Translations under genes and position numbers: made by a program | Notes under the pieces: generated by a model | What the model was told of the DNA's origin: nothing | What the model saw: the letters and a program-made list of their open reading frames with translations, nothing else | Database searches by the model: none | Origin: Terribacillus halophilus | GTDB taxonomy: Bacteria; Bacillota; Bacilli; Bacillales; Amphibacillaceae | Assembly: GCF_900162685.1 (NCBI RefSeq) | Contig: NZ_LT727828.1 | Span: forward strand, 62,001 to 126,000 | Direction of reading: 5' to 3' | Length of the DNA: 64,000 bases | Shown here: piece after piece, positions 26,893 to 35,077 of the stretch | Position numbering within the stretch: position 1 is the first letter of the stretch | How the letters are laid out: the number at the start of each line of letters is the position of its first letter

Positions 26893-26941
26893 TAACCTTA
26901 CTATACAAGGCGGGAGATTTCAACTGTAATTTAGAATGGGA

Positions 26942-28363
26942 CTAATTTGGAGCTCTCCGGTGCTTTGTGGCACCTTCATAGCTGTAGCCGATTTCTATTA
27001 AGGTAGATTCCTCAAAAGCACCAGCAGTAAACGTAATTCCAAACGGCTCACCAGTTTTTGTGTAGCCTGCTGGAACAGTTAAGGATGGATATCCCGCTTT
27101 TGCTGCAATATCGCATCCATGATAGCTTGGGAAGACGATCGCATCCAAAGCAAATTCTGTCATTATTTTGTCAATGCCTTCGGTCCGGGATTCATGAAGA
27201 TCTGCGAAACGGTCCGTTAGATAGTCACTTTGTTTTAATGTACCGTCTGTTTTCTCAGCTGCTTCCAAAAGATCCTGGCCATATGGCAAAGCGTTATCGG
27301 TATGCAGGCGGTTCCATTTAATAACCTCTTTTAGCGTATGAGCAGGCAAGTACGGCTCCACAGACTGCAAGTAGCGGTTTGCCCCATGTTTAAACTCATG
27401 GAATAAGACGCTGGAATCCCGCTTGATTTCTGGCACATGTACATCAATAAGCTCCGCACCTTCCGCGCGTAAGGCAGCAAATGCTCTTTCCATAAGCTCC
27501 CGTCTGTCAGGATCTAAGTTCTCTAATGTGTTTCCATCTATACCGAGTCGTTTGTCTTTCAGTCCTTTGTCCTTCAGAAAGTCTGTATAATTCGGTAACT
27601 GTGGTGCAGAGAGTGTTGCCGGATCATGCGCATCTGAACCTGCAATTACTTGCAACAGTATTGCTGCATCTCGGACATTTTTTGTCATCGGTCCAGCTGT
27701 ATCTTGGCTGTGCGCGATTGGGATAATGCCAGTTCGGGAGACGAGTCCGACAGTTGGCTTCATACCTACTAATGAATTACTGCTTGCTGGACTGAGAATG
27801 GAACCACTTGTCTCTGTACCAATACCTGCAGCAGCGAGGTTGTTAGCAATGGCAGCTCCTGTTCCTGAACTTGAACCGCCAACGTCAAAACTGCCATACG
27901 GATTACGTACTTGACCGCCGCGGCTGCTAAAGCCATTCGGCATAGCATCGGACATAAAATTAGCCCATTCCGTCATGTTCACTTTACCTAAAATAATGGC
28001 ACCGGCTTCTCGTAACTTTTTTACAATAAAGGCATCTGACTTAGCATAGTGATGGGCCAACACTAGTGCACCAGCGCTTGTATGCATACCATCTGCTGTA
28101 TTTATATTATCTTTTAGGAGGACCGGAATGCCGTGAAGCTCCCCGCGCAAACTTTGGTCTGTTCTTTCTTTGTCCATTTGTTCGGCAAGGAACAAGGCAT
28201 CCGGATTGATCTCCAAAACACTGTTTGTGCCGTCTTCAATGGAATCTTTCTTAGCAATACGCTCTAAATACATCTGCACTAAGGTCACGGAGGATACTTT
28301 ACTTGATGCAAGATCTGCTTGTAAGGATGAAATGCTGGCTTCTTCGATTACAAATTTACTCAT
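26942..28363 (-). CDS. Amidase-signature family hydrolase
   Basis: 473-residue amidase of the AS family. The Ser-cisSer-Lys catalytic triad is visible: Lys84 in GIPVLLKDNI, the serine cluster GGSSSGTGAA (residues 162-170) and nucleophile Ser188 in GIGTETSGSI. The C-terminal half (GYPSLTVPAGYTKTGEPFGITF) is typical. It resembles stand-alone amidases and not GatA: no gatB or gatC adjoins it. The substrate, perhaps a short-chain or peptide amide, cannot be read from sequence. The ATG start is preceded by a GGGGAGA site. Confidence 0.85.
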   Translation of the reverse strand: MSKFVIEEASISSLQADLASSKVSSVTLVQMYLERIAKKDSIEDGTNSVLEINPDALFLAEQMDKERTDQSLRGELHGIPVLLKDNINTADGMHTSAGALVLAHHYAKSDAFIVKKLREAGAIILGKVNMTEWANFMSDAMPNGFSSRGGQVRNPYGSFDVGGSSSGTGAAIANNLAAAGIGTETSGSILSPASSNSLVGMKPTVGLVSRTGIIPIAHSQDTAGPMTKNVRDAAILLQVIAGSDAHDPATLSAPQLPNYTDFLKDKGLKDKRLGIDGNTLENLDPDRRELMERAFAALRAEGAELIDVHVPEIKRDSSVLFHEFKHGANRYLQSVEPYLPAHTLKEVIKWNRLHTDNALPYGQDLLEAAEKTDGTLKQSDYLTDRFADLHESRTEGIDKIMTEFALDAIVFPSYHGCDIAAKAGYPSLTVPAGYTKTGEPFGITFTAGAFEESTLIEIGYSYEGATKHRRAPN

Positions 28364-28514
28364 AGACTAGATTCTCCCCTGTAAAATGTGTATGATTAGA
28401 AAATCTGCTGTATTTGGACAAGACGGGCATTCATATAATTATACTAAATTTTCTTGCAATAGGTCTCCCGTATTTTTCCGATTTACAAAGGTAATTAAGA
28501 AAGGGGTATTAAAT

Positions 28515-29135
28515 TTGGAAACATCAAAAACATCTGTGAAGATTGTTACAGCTGACCCGAGCGCAATAGGATTATTCGGTCTTGCAATGGTAACGCTTGT
28601 TGCATCTTCTCAGAAGCTAGGTTTAACGGATGGACTTTCTATGATCCTTCCATGGGCATTTTTCTTAGGAGGAATTGCGCAGCTAATCGCTTCTATTCAG
28701 GATTTCAAACATAATAATATTTTTGGAGCAACAGCTTTTGGTGCTTTTGGACTTTTCTGGTTTGGCGTGGGTATGAGCTGGCTTATGCAGCTTGGAGCAC
28801 TTGGAGAAAGCTTGCAGACAGGAGCAGACGGTCATCAGCTAGGCGTAGCTTTCATTGGGTATCTTATCTTTAGTCTCTTCATGACAGTGGGGGCTATGGG
28901 TACACATAAAGTATTGTTCTTTATTTTCGTAGCAATTGATTTCCTATTTATCGGTTTATCTTTAAGTTCATTTGATATAGCATATGAAGTAACACATACA
29001 ATCGCAGGGATTGCAGAGTTAATCATATCTCTATTATCTTTCTATGGTTCTGCCGCTGCAGTACTAAATGGACATTATGGTCACACAGTGCTGCCAATCG
29101 GCAAAGCATTTGGCCGTTTCATCAAGAAAGACTAA
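28515..29135 (+). CDS. satP: SatP/YaaH-family acetate-succinate transporter
   Basis: 206-residue six-helix membrane protein of the GPR1/FUN34/YaaH family, which carries acetate and succinate. The N-terminal signature is DPSAIGLFGLAMVT (canonical NPAPLGL), and ILPWAFFLGGIAQLIASIQDF and GATAFGAFGLFWFGVGMSW match the conserved second and third helices. The start chosen is TTG 28515 (METSKTSVK) with AAGGGG upstream; the longer reading adds a Cys/Arg-rich stretch unlike the family. The next permease follows after 35 bases and may be co-transcribed. Confidence 0.87.
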   Translation: METSKTSVKIVTADPSAIGLFGLAMVTLVASSQKLGLTDGLSMILPWAFFLGGIAQLIASIQDFKHNNIFGATAFGAFGLFWFGVGMSWLMQLGALGESLQTGADGHQLGVAFIGYLIFSLFMTVGAMGTHKVLFFIFVAIDFLFIGLSLSSFDIAYEVTHTIAGIAELIISLLSFYGSAAAVLNGHYGHTVLPIGKAFGRFIKKD

Positions 29136-29170
29136 AACAATTTATAAGATAGTTGGCAAGGAGCATAGAC

Positions 29171-30532
29171 ATGGCAAGAAAAGATCAAACATCGAATACA
29201 TTACACAAAGGGTTGAAGAACCGCCACGTGCAGATGATAGCACTTGGCGGGGCGATTGGAACAGGCTTGTTCTACGGTTCTGCTTCTTCCATCGGATTAG
29301 CTGGACCGGCAATCTCACTTGCGTATCTAGTCGGTGGATTGATGATCTTCCTTATTATGCGCGCATTGGGCGAACTGTCTGTTGACTCACCGAATTCTGG
29401 TTCAATTAGTTATTACGCCCAGCAAAATATGGGCGATTATTTTGGATTCATATCTGGCTGGAATTATTGGTTTAACTATATTGCCATAAGTATGGCAGAA
29501 CTGACTGTTGTCGGCATCTATGTGCAATATTGGTTCCCAGACATTCCAACTTGGATAACAGCATTTGGTTTTTTAGTGTTCATTACGTGTATCAATTTAT
29601 TGAGTGTTAAATTGTATGGAGAATTTGAATTCTATTTTGCGATTATAAAAGTTGTGGCAATCATTGGGATGATTATTCTCGGTTTGCTCATCATTTTCAC
29701 CGGAATCGGAAATGGTGGAGTTCCAACTGGACTTTCTAACTTGTTTGATGAAGGTGGCTTCATGCCGAATGGCTTGACTGGTGTTGTTTTGGCACTCGTT
29801 CTTGTTATGTTCAGTTTCGGCGGAGTGGAGCTTATCGGTATTACAGCAGGTGAAGTAGAAACACCGAAAAAGACGATACCAAAAGCAATCAATCAGGTTG
29901 TGTACCGTATTCTGATTTTCTATGTTGGCGCATTACTCGTCATTATGGCGATATTCCCGTGGAATGAAGTGGATGGCAATAGCAGTCCGTTCGTTCAAAT
30001 TTTCGATAGCGTAGGGATACCCGCTGCTGCGGGTATATTGAATGTCGTGGTCCTTACTGCCGCAGTTTCTGCTTACAACAGCAGTCTGTATAGTAACGGC
30101 CGTATGCTGCATTCACTAGCCCGGCAAGGAAGTGCACCTAAGTTTCTTCAAAAGGTGGACAAGCGGACAGGTGCACCAGTTCCTGCTATCTTAGTTTCTT
30201 CAGGTGCAGCTGCTATCACAGTCGTTCTCAACTTCTTATTTCCTGAGAAAGTCTTCAGTTATTTGATGTCAATTGCAACAGCATCTATCGTGATCAATTG
30301 GACAATGATTATGATTAGTCAAATAAGATTTCGGAAACGAATAGGAAAAGCAGCAGAGCAGAAGCTGTCGTTCAAGCTACCGTTCTATCCGATATCCAAT
30401 TATCTTGTCATGCTATTTCTAGCTGCAATCGTTGTAATCATGGCATATATCCCAGATTACCGTCTGGCACTTGTCATTTTGCCAATCTGGATTGTTATCT
30501 TGTCTATTGGTTATATAGTAAAAAGGAAATAA
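29171..30532 (+). CDS. Aromatic-type amino acid permease (AroP/PheP-like)
   Basis: 453-residue APC/AAT transporter with 12 hydrophobic segments. LKNRHVQMIALGGAIGTGLF, GFISGWNYWFNY, AELTVVGIYVQYWFP and MFSFGGVELIGITAGE follow E. coli AroP/PheP closely by memory, suggesting uptake of aromatic amino acids; the family also includes proline and GABA carriers, so the substrate is inferred. The start is ATG 29171 with AAGGAG 8 bases upstream; an upstream in-frame TTG (29153) is less likely. It ends in a strong terminator. Confidence 0.82.
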   Translation: MARKDQTSNTLHKGLKNRHVQMIALGGAIGTGLFYGSASSIGLAGPAISLAYLVGGLMIFLIMRALGELSVDSPNSGSISYYAQQNMGDYFGFISGWNYWFNYIAISMAELTVVGIYVQYWFPDIPTWITAFGFLVFITCINLLSVKLYGEFEFYFAIIKVVAIIGMIILGLLIIFTGIGNGGVPTGLSNLFDEGGFMPNGLTGVVLALVLVMFSFGGVELIGITAGEVETPKKTIPKAINQVVYRILIFYVGALLVIMAIFPWNEVDGNSSPFVQIFDSVGIPAAAGILNVVVLTAAVSAYNSSLYSNGRMLHSLARQGSAPKFLQKVDKRTGAPVPAILVSSGAAAITVVLNFLFPEKVFSYLMSIATASIVINWTMIMISQIRFRKRIGKAAEQKLSFKLPFYPISNYLVMLFLAAIVVIMAYIPDYRLALVILPIWIVILSIGYIVKRK

Positions 30533-30536
30533 GAAA

Positions 30537-30566
30537 ATGCGTATCCGTTAGCGGATACGCATTTTT
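30537..30566. terminator. Terminator between the AroP-like permease and the ABC operon
   Basis: ATGCGTATCCG, TTAG loop, CGGATACGCAT, then TTTTT. A perfect 11-bp stem between convergent genes. Confidence 0.92.
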
Positions 30567-30575
30567 CATTAGCTT

Positions 30576-31253
30576 TTATACATGCTGCAGCATACGGAAA
30601 CTGCCGTTGGACAGCTGGATATTAACATCAGATTGTGCTGCAATTTGAGGGTCATGGGTAACCATAATGACACATTTATTCTCCTGGTGAGCAAGATCGA
30701 TAAACAGCTTTAAGATGTCCTTTGACGTTTCATCATCAAGATTCCCTGTCGGTTCATCTGCTACGATCAATTCAGTATCACAGCAGAATGCACGTGTGAT
30801 TGCAACTCGCTGCTGCTGTCCGCCGCTAAGGGTGAGAACACGCTGTTTTGCTTGTTCTTCAGAAATACCAACTTTTGCGAGCATCTTTAAGATAAAATCC
30901 TCTTGGTTTTCCACTTTTGTCCCAGTAATAGCCATCGCAGATGCTATATTTTGATAGGCTGTCATATAAGGAATCAAATTGTAGGATTGAAAGACAATCG
31001 AGACGTAGTCGTGACGAAATTTGCCAAGTCCCATTTTGCGAATTGATTTTCCGTCGTATTCAATATCTCCTTCTCGCGGTTTATCCAACCCTCCTGCTAG
31101 AGATAGGAAGGTGGTTTTACCGGACCCGGAAGTTCCAGTAATGGTGTAGAATGTATTTTTATAGAAATCTATATTCACTGATTGAAAGAGTGGATTTTCC
31201 TTATCTGTATACCAATAGCTAACATTTTTAAATGACAGTAGAGCTGTTTTCAT
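30576..31253 (-). CDS. ABC transporter ATP-binding protein (MacB/LolD type)
   Basis: 225-residue ATPase. Walker A GTSGSGKTTFL (about residues 39-49), Q loop FQSYNLIPYMTAYQNI, signature LSGGQQQRVAITRA, Walker B LIVADEPTGNLD and H-loop VTHD are all present. This is the MacB/FtsE/LolD class that pairs with FtsX-type permeases. It lies 15 bases after the permease gene in one operon; the pair is divergent from a two-component system, the classic arrangement of peptide- or envelope-stress-responsive exporters. Confidence 0.92.
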   Translation of the reverse strand: MKTALLSFKNVSYWYTDKENPLFQSVNIDFYKNTFYTITGTSGSGKTTFLSLAGGLDKPREGDIEYDGKSIRKMGLGKFRHDYVSIVFQSYNLIPYMTAYQNIASAMAITGTKVENQEDFILKMLAKVGISEEQAKQRVLTLSGGQQQRVAITRAFCCDTELIVADEPTGNLDDETSKDILKLFIDLAHQENKCVIMVTHDPQIAAQSDVNIQLSNGSFRMLQHV

Positions 31254-31268
31254 CGTTATACCTGCTTT

Positions 31269-32747
31269 CTATTCTTGTTTAGTTAAAATGTTTTTCGGCT
31301 GTAATCGAAGGATGGAAATGGACGGAATCAGTGCTGAGATAATCGCAACTGCCAACCCAATACCGCCAAGCAATAGGATATTTTCCCACGTCACATTAAT
31401 ATTTAAGCTTCTGACTGCGTCACTAGACTGGCTGAATACATCAGACACAGTTTGTCCTGGACCGCCGCCCATCGGACCACCGCCGCCAGGTCCTTGCTGC
31501 ATAGAAGTTGATGCAGCCTCCGCTGATGCAGTTGTTTGCTGATCTAATAGTTGATTGCCTAACACGTTTGCAATCGGGTTTCCGAATAAAGAAGACAATC
31601 CAATTGCTACGATGGCAGTTACCACAATTTCTGTTACAAATTGTCCTGCGAGCTTCCATTTGCTCTCACCAATGGCCATCAAAACACCCATCTCGTACTT
31701 ACGCTCTCGAATAGAAAGCATAACAATTAGTGCAAGGATAATCGCACCGGCAACTGTGACAAGGTAGACGATATTTTTAGCAAATGATGCCACGTTTTCG
31801 ATTGGTCCTACCATCTGCTGGTAAAGATCATCGTTTGCATCTAATTCATATACATCAAAATCGACATCTGTCTTCTCAGCTGTACGAAGGAATGCATCAA
31901 TGTTCTCTGCATCATCCATTTGATATGTTACCGATTCTACGGTATCCGTATATTCTTCGCCTTTTAGCGTATTTGCTGCAGTATAAGGTACATAAACCGT
32001 GTTGTACGGGTTTAAGAACGAAAAATTCATTGCTTGGTCACTGCCTGCAGAACTAGTCTCATAAATACCGACAATTTCTAATTCTTGTGTTGTATCTTCA
32101 TCATTGGAAGAACTGATTGTGATGGTATCACCAACTGCTAAATCATTTTCCTCAGCAAGTGTTTGCTCAATTACAGCAACATTGCTGCCAGCATCAGATG
32201 CTTCAATACCGCGGCCATCAACAATTTCTGCTTCTCCATCGCTAAAGCTGTCTGCTTCATCACTCGTTAGTGTACCGTTGACAGTCAGGTCAGCTTGGAC
32301 CATACCGCCTCGGCCTTGATCTCCGCCAGGGGCCTGTTCACTATTAGTTTCACTGCTGTCACTTACTGATGAGGTGCTGCTTTCTATAATATCGAAGTCT
32401 TCTGCATTCGCTGATGCTGATACAGAATAGTTGTAGCTATTCACATGATCCAAAGCTGCAATAGACGCTGCATCATCCAAGCTTATTGGTGTACTTGTAA
32501 ATTGCGGCGGTCCTTCTGTCTCACTTTGCTCACTTCTTTGCTGCTCCATTGCTGCTTCTCGGTCAACCTGCAGTGTGACAGAGCCTCCAAGTTCTTGTCT
32601 AGCCAACTCACTAGATGCTTTGGCAGCAGATTGAATGGTTAATCCTGATAATACAAACACACATATGACTGTGAAAATAACCAATTGAAGCAATGTCTTG
32701 CCTTTTTTTGCTTTCATACTCCAAAATGCACGTTTTATGAAATTCAT
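31269..32747 (-). CDS. FtsX-like ABC permease with low-complexity Gly/Met loop
   Basis: 492 residues: one N-terminal membrane helix (about 18-40), a large extracytoplasmic MacB-type core domain (about 45-320), then three C-terminal helices of the FtsX domain. Two low-complexity parts stand out: an acidic Ser-rich stretch around APGGDQGRGG, and a Gly/Pro/Met segment GPGGGGPMGGGPGQ between the last helices. The start is ATG 32747 (MNFIKRAFWSMKAKKGK) with AGGAGA upstream; the longer reading starts with an unrelated sequence. Probably exports or displaces a hydrophobic compound or peptide. Confidence 0.85.
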   Translation of the reverse strand: MNFIKRAFWSMKAKKGKTLLQLVIFTVICVFVLSGLTIQSAAKASSELARQELGGSVTLQVDREAAMEQQRSEQSETEGPPQFTSTPISLDDAASIAALDHVNSYNYSVSASANAEDFDIIESSTSSVSDSSETNSEQAPGGDQGRGGMVQADLTVNGTLTSDEADSFSDGEAEIVDGRGIEASDAGSNVAVIEQTLAEENDLAVGDTITISSSNDEDTTQELEIVGIYETSSAGSDQAMNFSFLNPYNTVYVPYTAANTLKGEEYTDTVESVTYQMDDAENIDAFLRTAEKTDVDFDVYELDANDDLYQQMVGPIENVASFAKNIVYLVTVAGAIILALIVMLSIRERKYEMGVLMAIGESKWKLAGQFVTEIVVTAIVAIGLSSLFGNPIANVLGNQLLDQQTTASAEAASTSMQQGPGGGGPMGGGPGQTVSDVFSQSSDAVRSLNINVTWENILLLGGIGLAVAIISALIPSISILRLQPKNILTKQE

Positions 32748-32771
32748 TACACCGTCTCCTTTATGTTTTTC

Positions 32772-32801
32772 AGGCATGCTATAATGCGTCTGTGCATGCC
32801 T
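32772..32801. promoter_or_regulatory. Inverted repeat near the ABC operon promoter
   Basis: AGGCATGC (32772-32779) and GCATGCCT (32794-32801), perfect 8-base arms with a 14-base spacer containing TATAAT, 25 bases upstream of the permease start. Candidate operator. Confidence 0.35.
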
Positions 32802-32851
32802 GCTCTGACTAATAGCTAGTATGAAATCTCGTGCTGAAGTGCACATGAAAG

Positions 32852-32910
32852 CTAGCTGAAGATTTGCTGAAAGTGAAAAAATCGGGATTCTTCAGCTATT
32901 TTTCAGCTAG
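32852..32910. promoter_or_regulatory. Symmetric four-half-site response-regulator operator
   Basis: GCTGAA at 32855-32860 and 32866-32871; the inverted TTCAGC at 32891-32896 and 32902-32907. Each pair is spaced 11 bases start to start (one helical turn, as expected for OmpR-family dimers), and the two pairs are exactly symmetric about 32881. The outer arms extend to CTAGCTGAA / TTCAGCTAG. It lies between the ABC operon and the two-component genes. Confidence 0.6.
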
Positions 32911-32938
32911 TTGTTCCATAATAAAGAAAAAAGAAAGA

Positions 32939-33628
32939 ATGGATGACAGGATGGAGAAAATTAAAGTTCTAATCGTTGATGATGAAGAAACAATCACACA
33001 GTTTCTGATACTCGGTTTGCAGAATGAAGGATATATAGTAGAGAGTGCTGCTGATGGTATGCAAGGAATTGCTAAAGCAGAACAATTTGAACCGCATCTT
33101 GTTATATTGGATGTGATGATGCCGGGAATGGATGGTTTTGAGGTATGTCGTATGCTGAAGAAGAAAGGCAGAAAACTATCTATTATTATGCTGACTGCGA
33201 GAGATCAAGTAGATGACCGAATTAAAGGGCTGAATGACGGAGCCGATGATTACTTAGTCAAACCATTCAGTTTTGAGGAGCTGCTCGCTAGAATGCAAGC
33301 GCGTTTGCGTAATCAATTTCCCGAATTAGGTGATTCATTGCTAGCAGGTCCTTTGCGAATCGATGACCGGCGGAGGGAAGCATACTTGGAAGCAGAGGTA
33401 TTAAAGCTATCACCGACAGAGTATGAACTGCTTAAATATCTAACAATGAATCAAGGTATTGTTCTGAGCAAGGCGCTTATTCTAGATAAAGTATGGGGAT
33501 ACAGTTTCAATGGCGAAGAAAATATAGTGGAAGTGTATATTCGGTCTTTGCGAGAAAAGCTGCATGACAAAGATCGGCAGATGATTCGAACGATTCGGGG
33601 AGCAGGCTATCGCCTGGACGTGAAATGA
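32939..33628 (+). CDS. OmpR-family response regulator
   Basis: 229-residue DNA-binding regulator. The receiver domain has DDEE, the phospho-acceptor Asp in VILDVMMPGMDGF, T in MLTARD and K in LVKPFS; the winged-helix C-terminal domain ends GAGYRLDVK. The start is taken as ATG 32939 (MDDRMEKIKVL), but ATG 32951 is also possible. It overlaps the kinase gene by 4 bases. Because it diverges from the ABC exporter and the operator between them has OmpR-like direct repeats, it probably controls both its own operon and the exporter. Confidence 0.9.
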   Translation: MDDRMEKIKVLIVDDEETITQFLILGLQNEGYIVESAADGMQGIAKAEQFEPHLVILDVMMPGMDGFEVCRMLKKKGRKLSIIMLTARDQVDDRIKGLNDGADDYLVKPFSFEELLARMQARLRNQFPELGDSLLAGPLRIDDRRREAYLEAEVLKLSPTEYELLKYLTMNQGIVLSKALILDKVWGYSFNGEENIVEVYIRSLREKLHDKDRQMIRTIRGAGYRLDVK

Positions 33629-35058
33629 AAAAACGATTACAGCACGTAAAACCCAAAACGCTGAATAAACAGATTGTCGCCTTATCTTGTCTGATTTTAG
33701 CCATCATTCTAATCGTAGTCGGTATTCTGCAGTATATTCTAATGAAAGATTTTCTTTATCAAAATGAGGCAGATGCCATGCAGTCGCAACTGCATTCAAT
33801 TCCACCGGCATTCTTAAATGAAGATGCATCAGATATGCCCAAGCCATTTTTGTTTGATCGCTCATTGGCGAAAATAGATACATCCGGAAATTACACAGAT
33901 TTTTCAGATGAAACGAGTCTTTCCAGTCCTCACCTCGAACCGAAGGAGTTTCAGGGAGCTGTGAATAACAGAGATGATAAGGATGCGCAATATAGTGTCA
34001 CAGAAGATGAAGAGGGAAATGAGCAGCTTGTTGTTGTTATTGCAGAGGGTCGTTTCGGTGAAGTAACAGGCTATTTGCAGGCAGGGACAAAAACAGCACC
34101 ACTAAACGACGTCATCAATGGACAACTGCAAGTGTTCATCCTAATAGCTATCTTGGCATTAGGAGCAGGTATCTTACTATATACGCAAGTAATCAGAAAA
34201 GCACTAGATCCGCTGCATCGGATTATTCGCAAGGTGGAGCGAACAAGTGCTGAGAACTTGTCCGAACGGTTGGAAGAAGAAACAGAACAAGTTGAAATTA
34301 AACGGCTCACACTTGCATTTAACCAAATGGTAGAACGGATTGACCGTTCGTTTCAATCGGAAAGGGAAGCAAAGGAGCAGATGCAGCGTTTTATTGCAGA
34401 TGCTTCTCATGAATTGCGCACACCGCTTACTTCTATTCACGGATTTCTTGAAGTGCTGCTGCGTGGAGCTGCGAATAATCCAGACCAGCTGTATCCTGCC
34501 TTGGAGAGTATGCTAAAGGAATCACAGCGTATCAAAAAGTTAGTCGAGGATCTGCTGCTGCTTACTAAGCTTGATCAATCGGAAGGGCTGCAGGTACAGC
34601 AATTGAACTTGAACCGCTTATTAGAGGAAATGCAGCCGCATTTTGAAATGCTTGCTGGAAATCGGAAGTTGCTGTTTTTGATGAAGGAGCAGATTACAGT
34701 TGAGGCTGATAGCGATAAGTTAAAACAAGTACTGTTAAACTTGTTTTATAATGCTGTCCAACACACCAATCCAGAGCAAGGTGTCATTGAGATGCAATTG
34801 CAAACAGACAGTGATGCAGCTGAAATTCGTGTTCTTGATAATGGCTCAGGTATACCTGCTGCGCATTTGGCGCATATATTTGATCGTTTTTATCGCAGTG
34901 ACAGTTCGCGTACACGCCAGCAAGGCGGTGCAGGACTAGGTCTATCCATTAGTCATTCCATTATAAAAGCACATCAAGGGACACTTGAAGTAGAGAGCAA
35001 AGAAGGGAAAGGCACGACCTTCACCGTCCTGCTGCCGAAAAAAAGCAGGAACCCATAA
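33625..35058 (+). CDS. Sensor histidine kinase, partner of the preceding regulator
   Basis: 477 residues: membrane helix (about 18-40), an extracellular sensor of about 125 residues without recognised fold, second helix (about 168-190), HAMP, HisKA with His in ASHELRTPLTSIHGFLE, and HATPase with N box (NLFYNAVQHT), DNGSGIP and GAGLGLSIS. Together with the response regulator it forms a complete two-component system. It ends with a terminator shared with the convergent protease gene. The signal is unknown. Confidence 0.92.
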   Translation: MKKRLQHVKPKTLNKQIVALSCLILAIILIVVGILQYILMKDFLYQNEADAMQSQLHSIPPAFLNEDASDMPKPFLFDRSLAKIDTSGNYTDFSDETSLSSPHLEPKEFQGAVNNRDDKDAQYSVTEDEEGNEQLVVVIAEGRFGEVTGYLQAGTKTAPLNDVINGQLQVFILIAILALGAGILLYTQVIRKALDPLHRIIRKVERTSAENLSERLEEETEQVEIKRLTLAFNQMVERIDRSFQSEREAKEQMQRFIADASHELRTPLTSIHGFLEVLLRGAANNPDQLYPALESMLKESQRIKKLVEDLLLLTKLDQSEGLQVQQLNLNRLLEEMQPHFEMLAGNRKLLFLMKEQITVEADSDKLKQVLLNLFYNAVQHTNPEQGVIEMQLQTDSDAAEIRVLDNGSGIPAAHLAHIFDRFYRSDSSRTRQQGGAGLGLSISHSIIKAHQGTLEVESKEGKGTTFTVLLPKKSRNP

Positions 35059-35072
35059 CAGGTTCCTGCTTT
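35042..35072. terminator. Bidirectional terminator between the kinase and inhA
   Basis: AAAGCAGGAACC, CATAACA loop, GGTTCCTGCTTT, between convergent genes; it overlaps the kinase stop region. Confidence 0.9.
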
Positions 35073-35077
35073 ATCAT

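Noticed and set aside
26646-26941. Lysine riboswitch upstream of lysP
   Set aside because: The conserved lysine-riboswitch segments were not found; only generic hairpins are visible, so the region is listed as a structured leader of unknown type.
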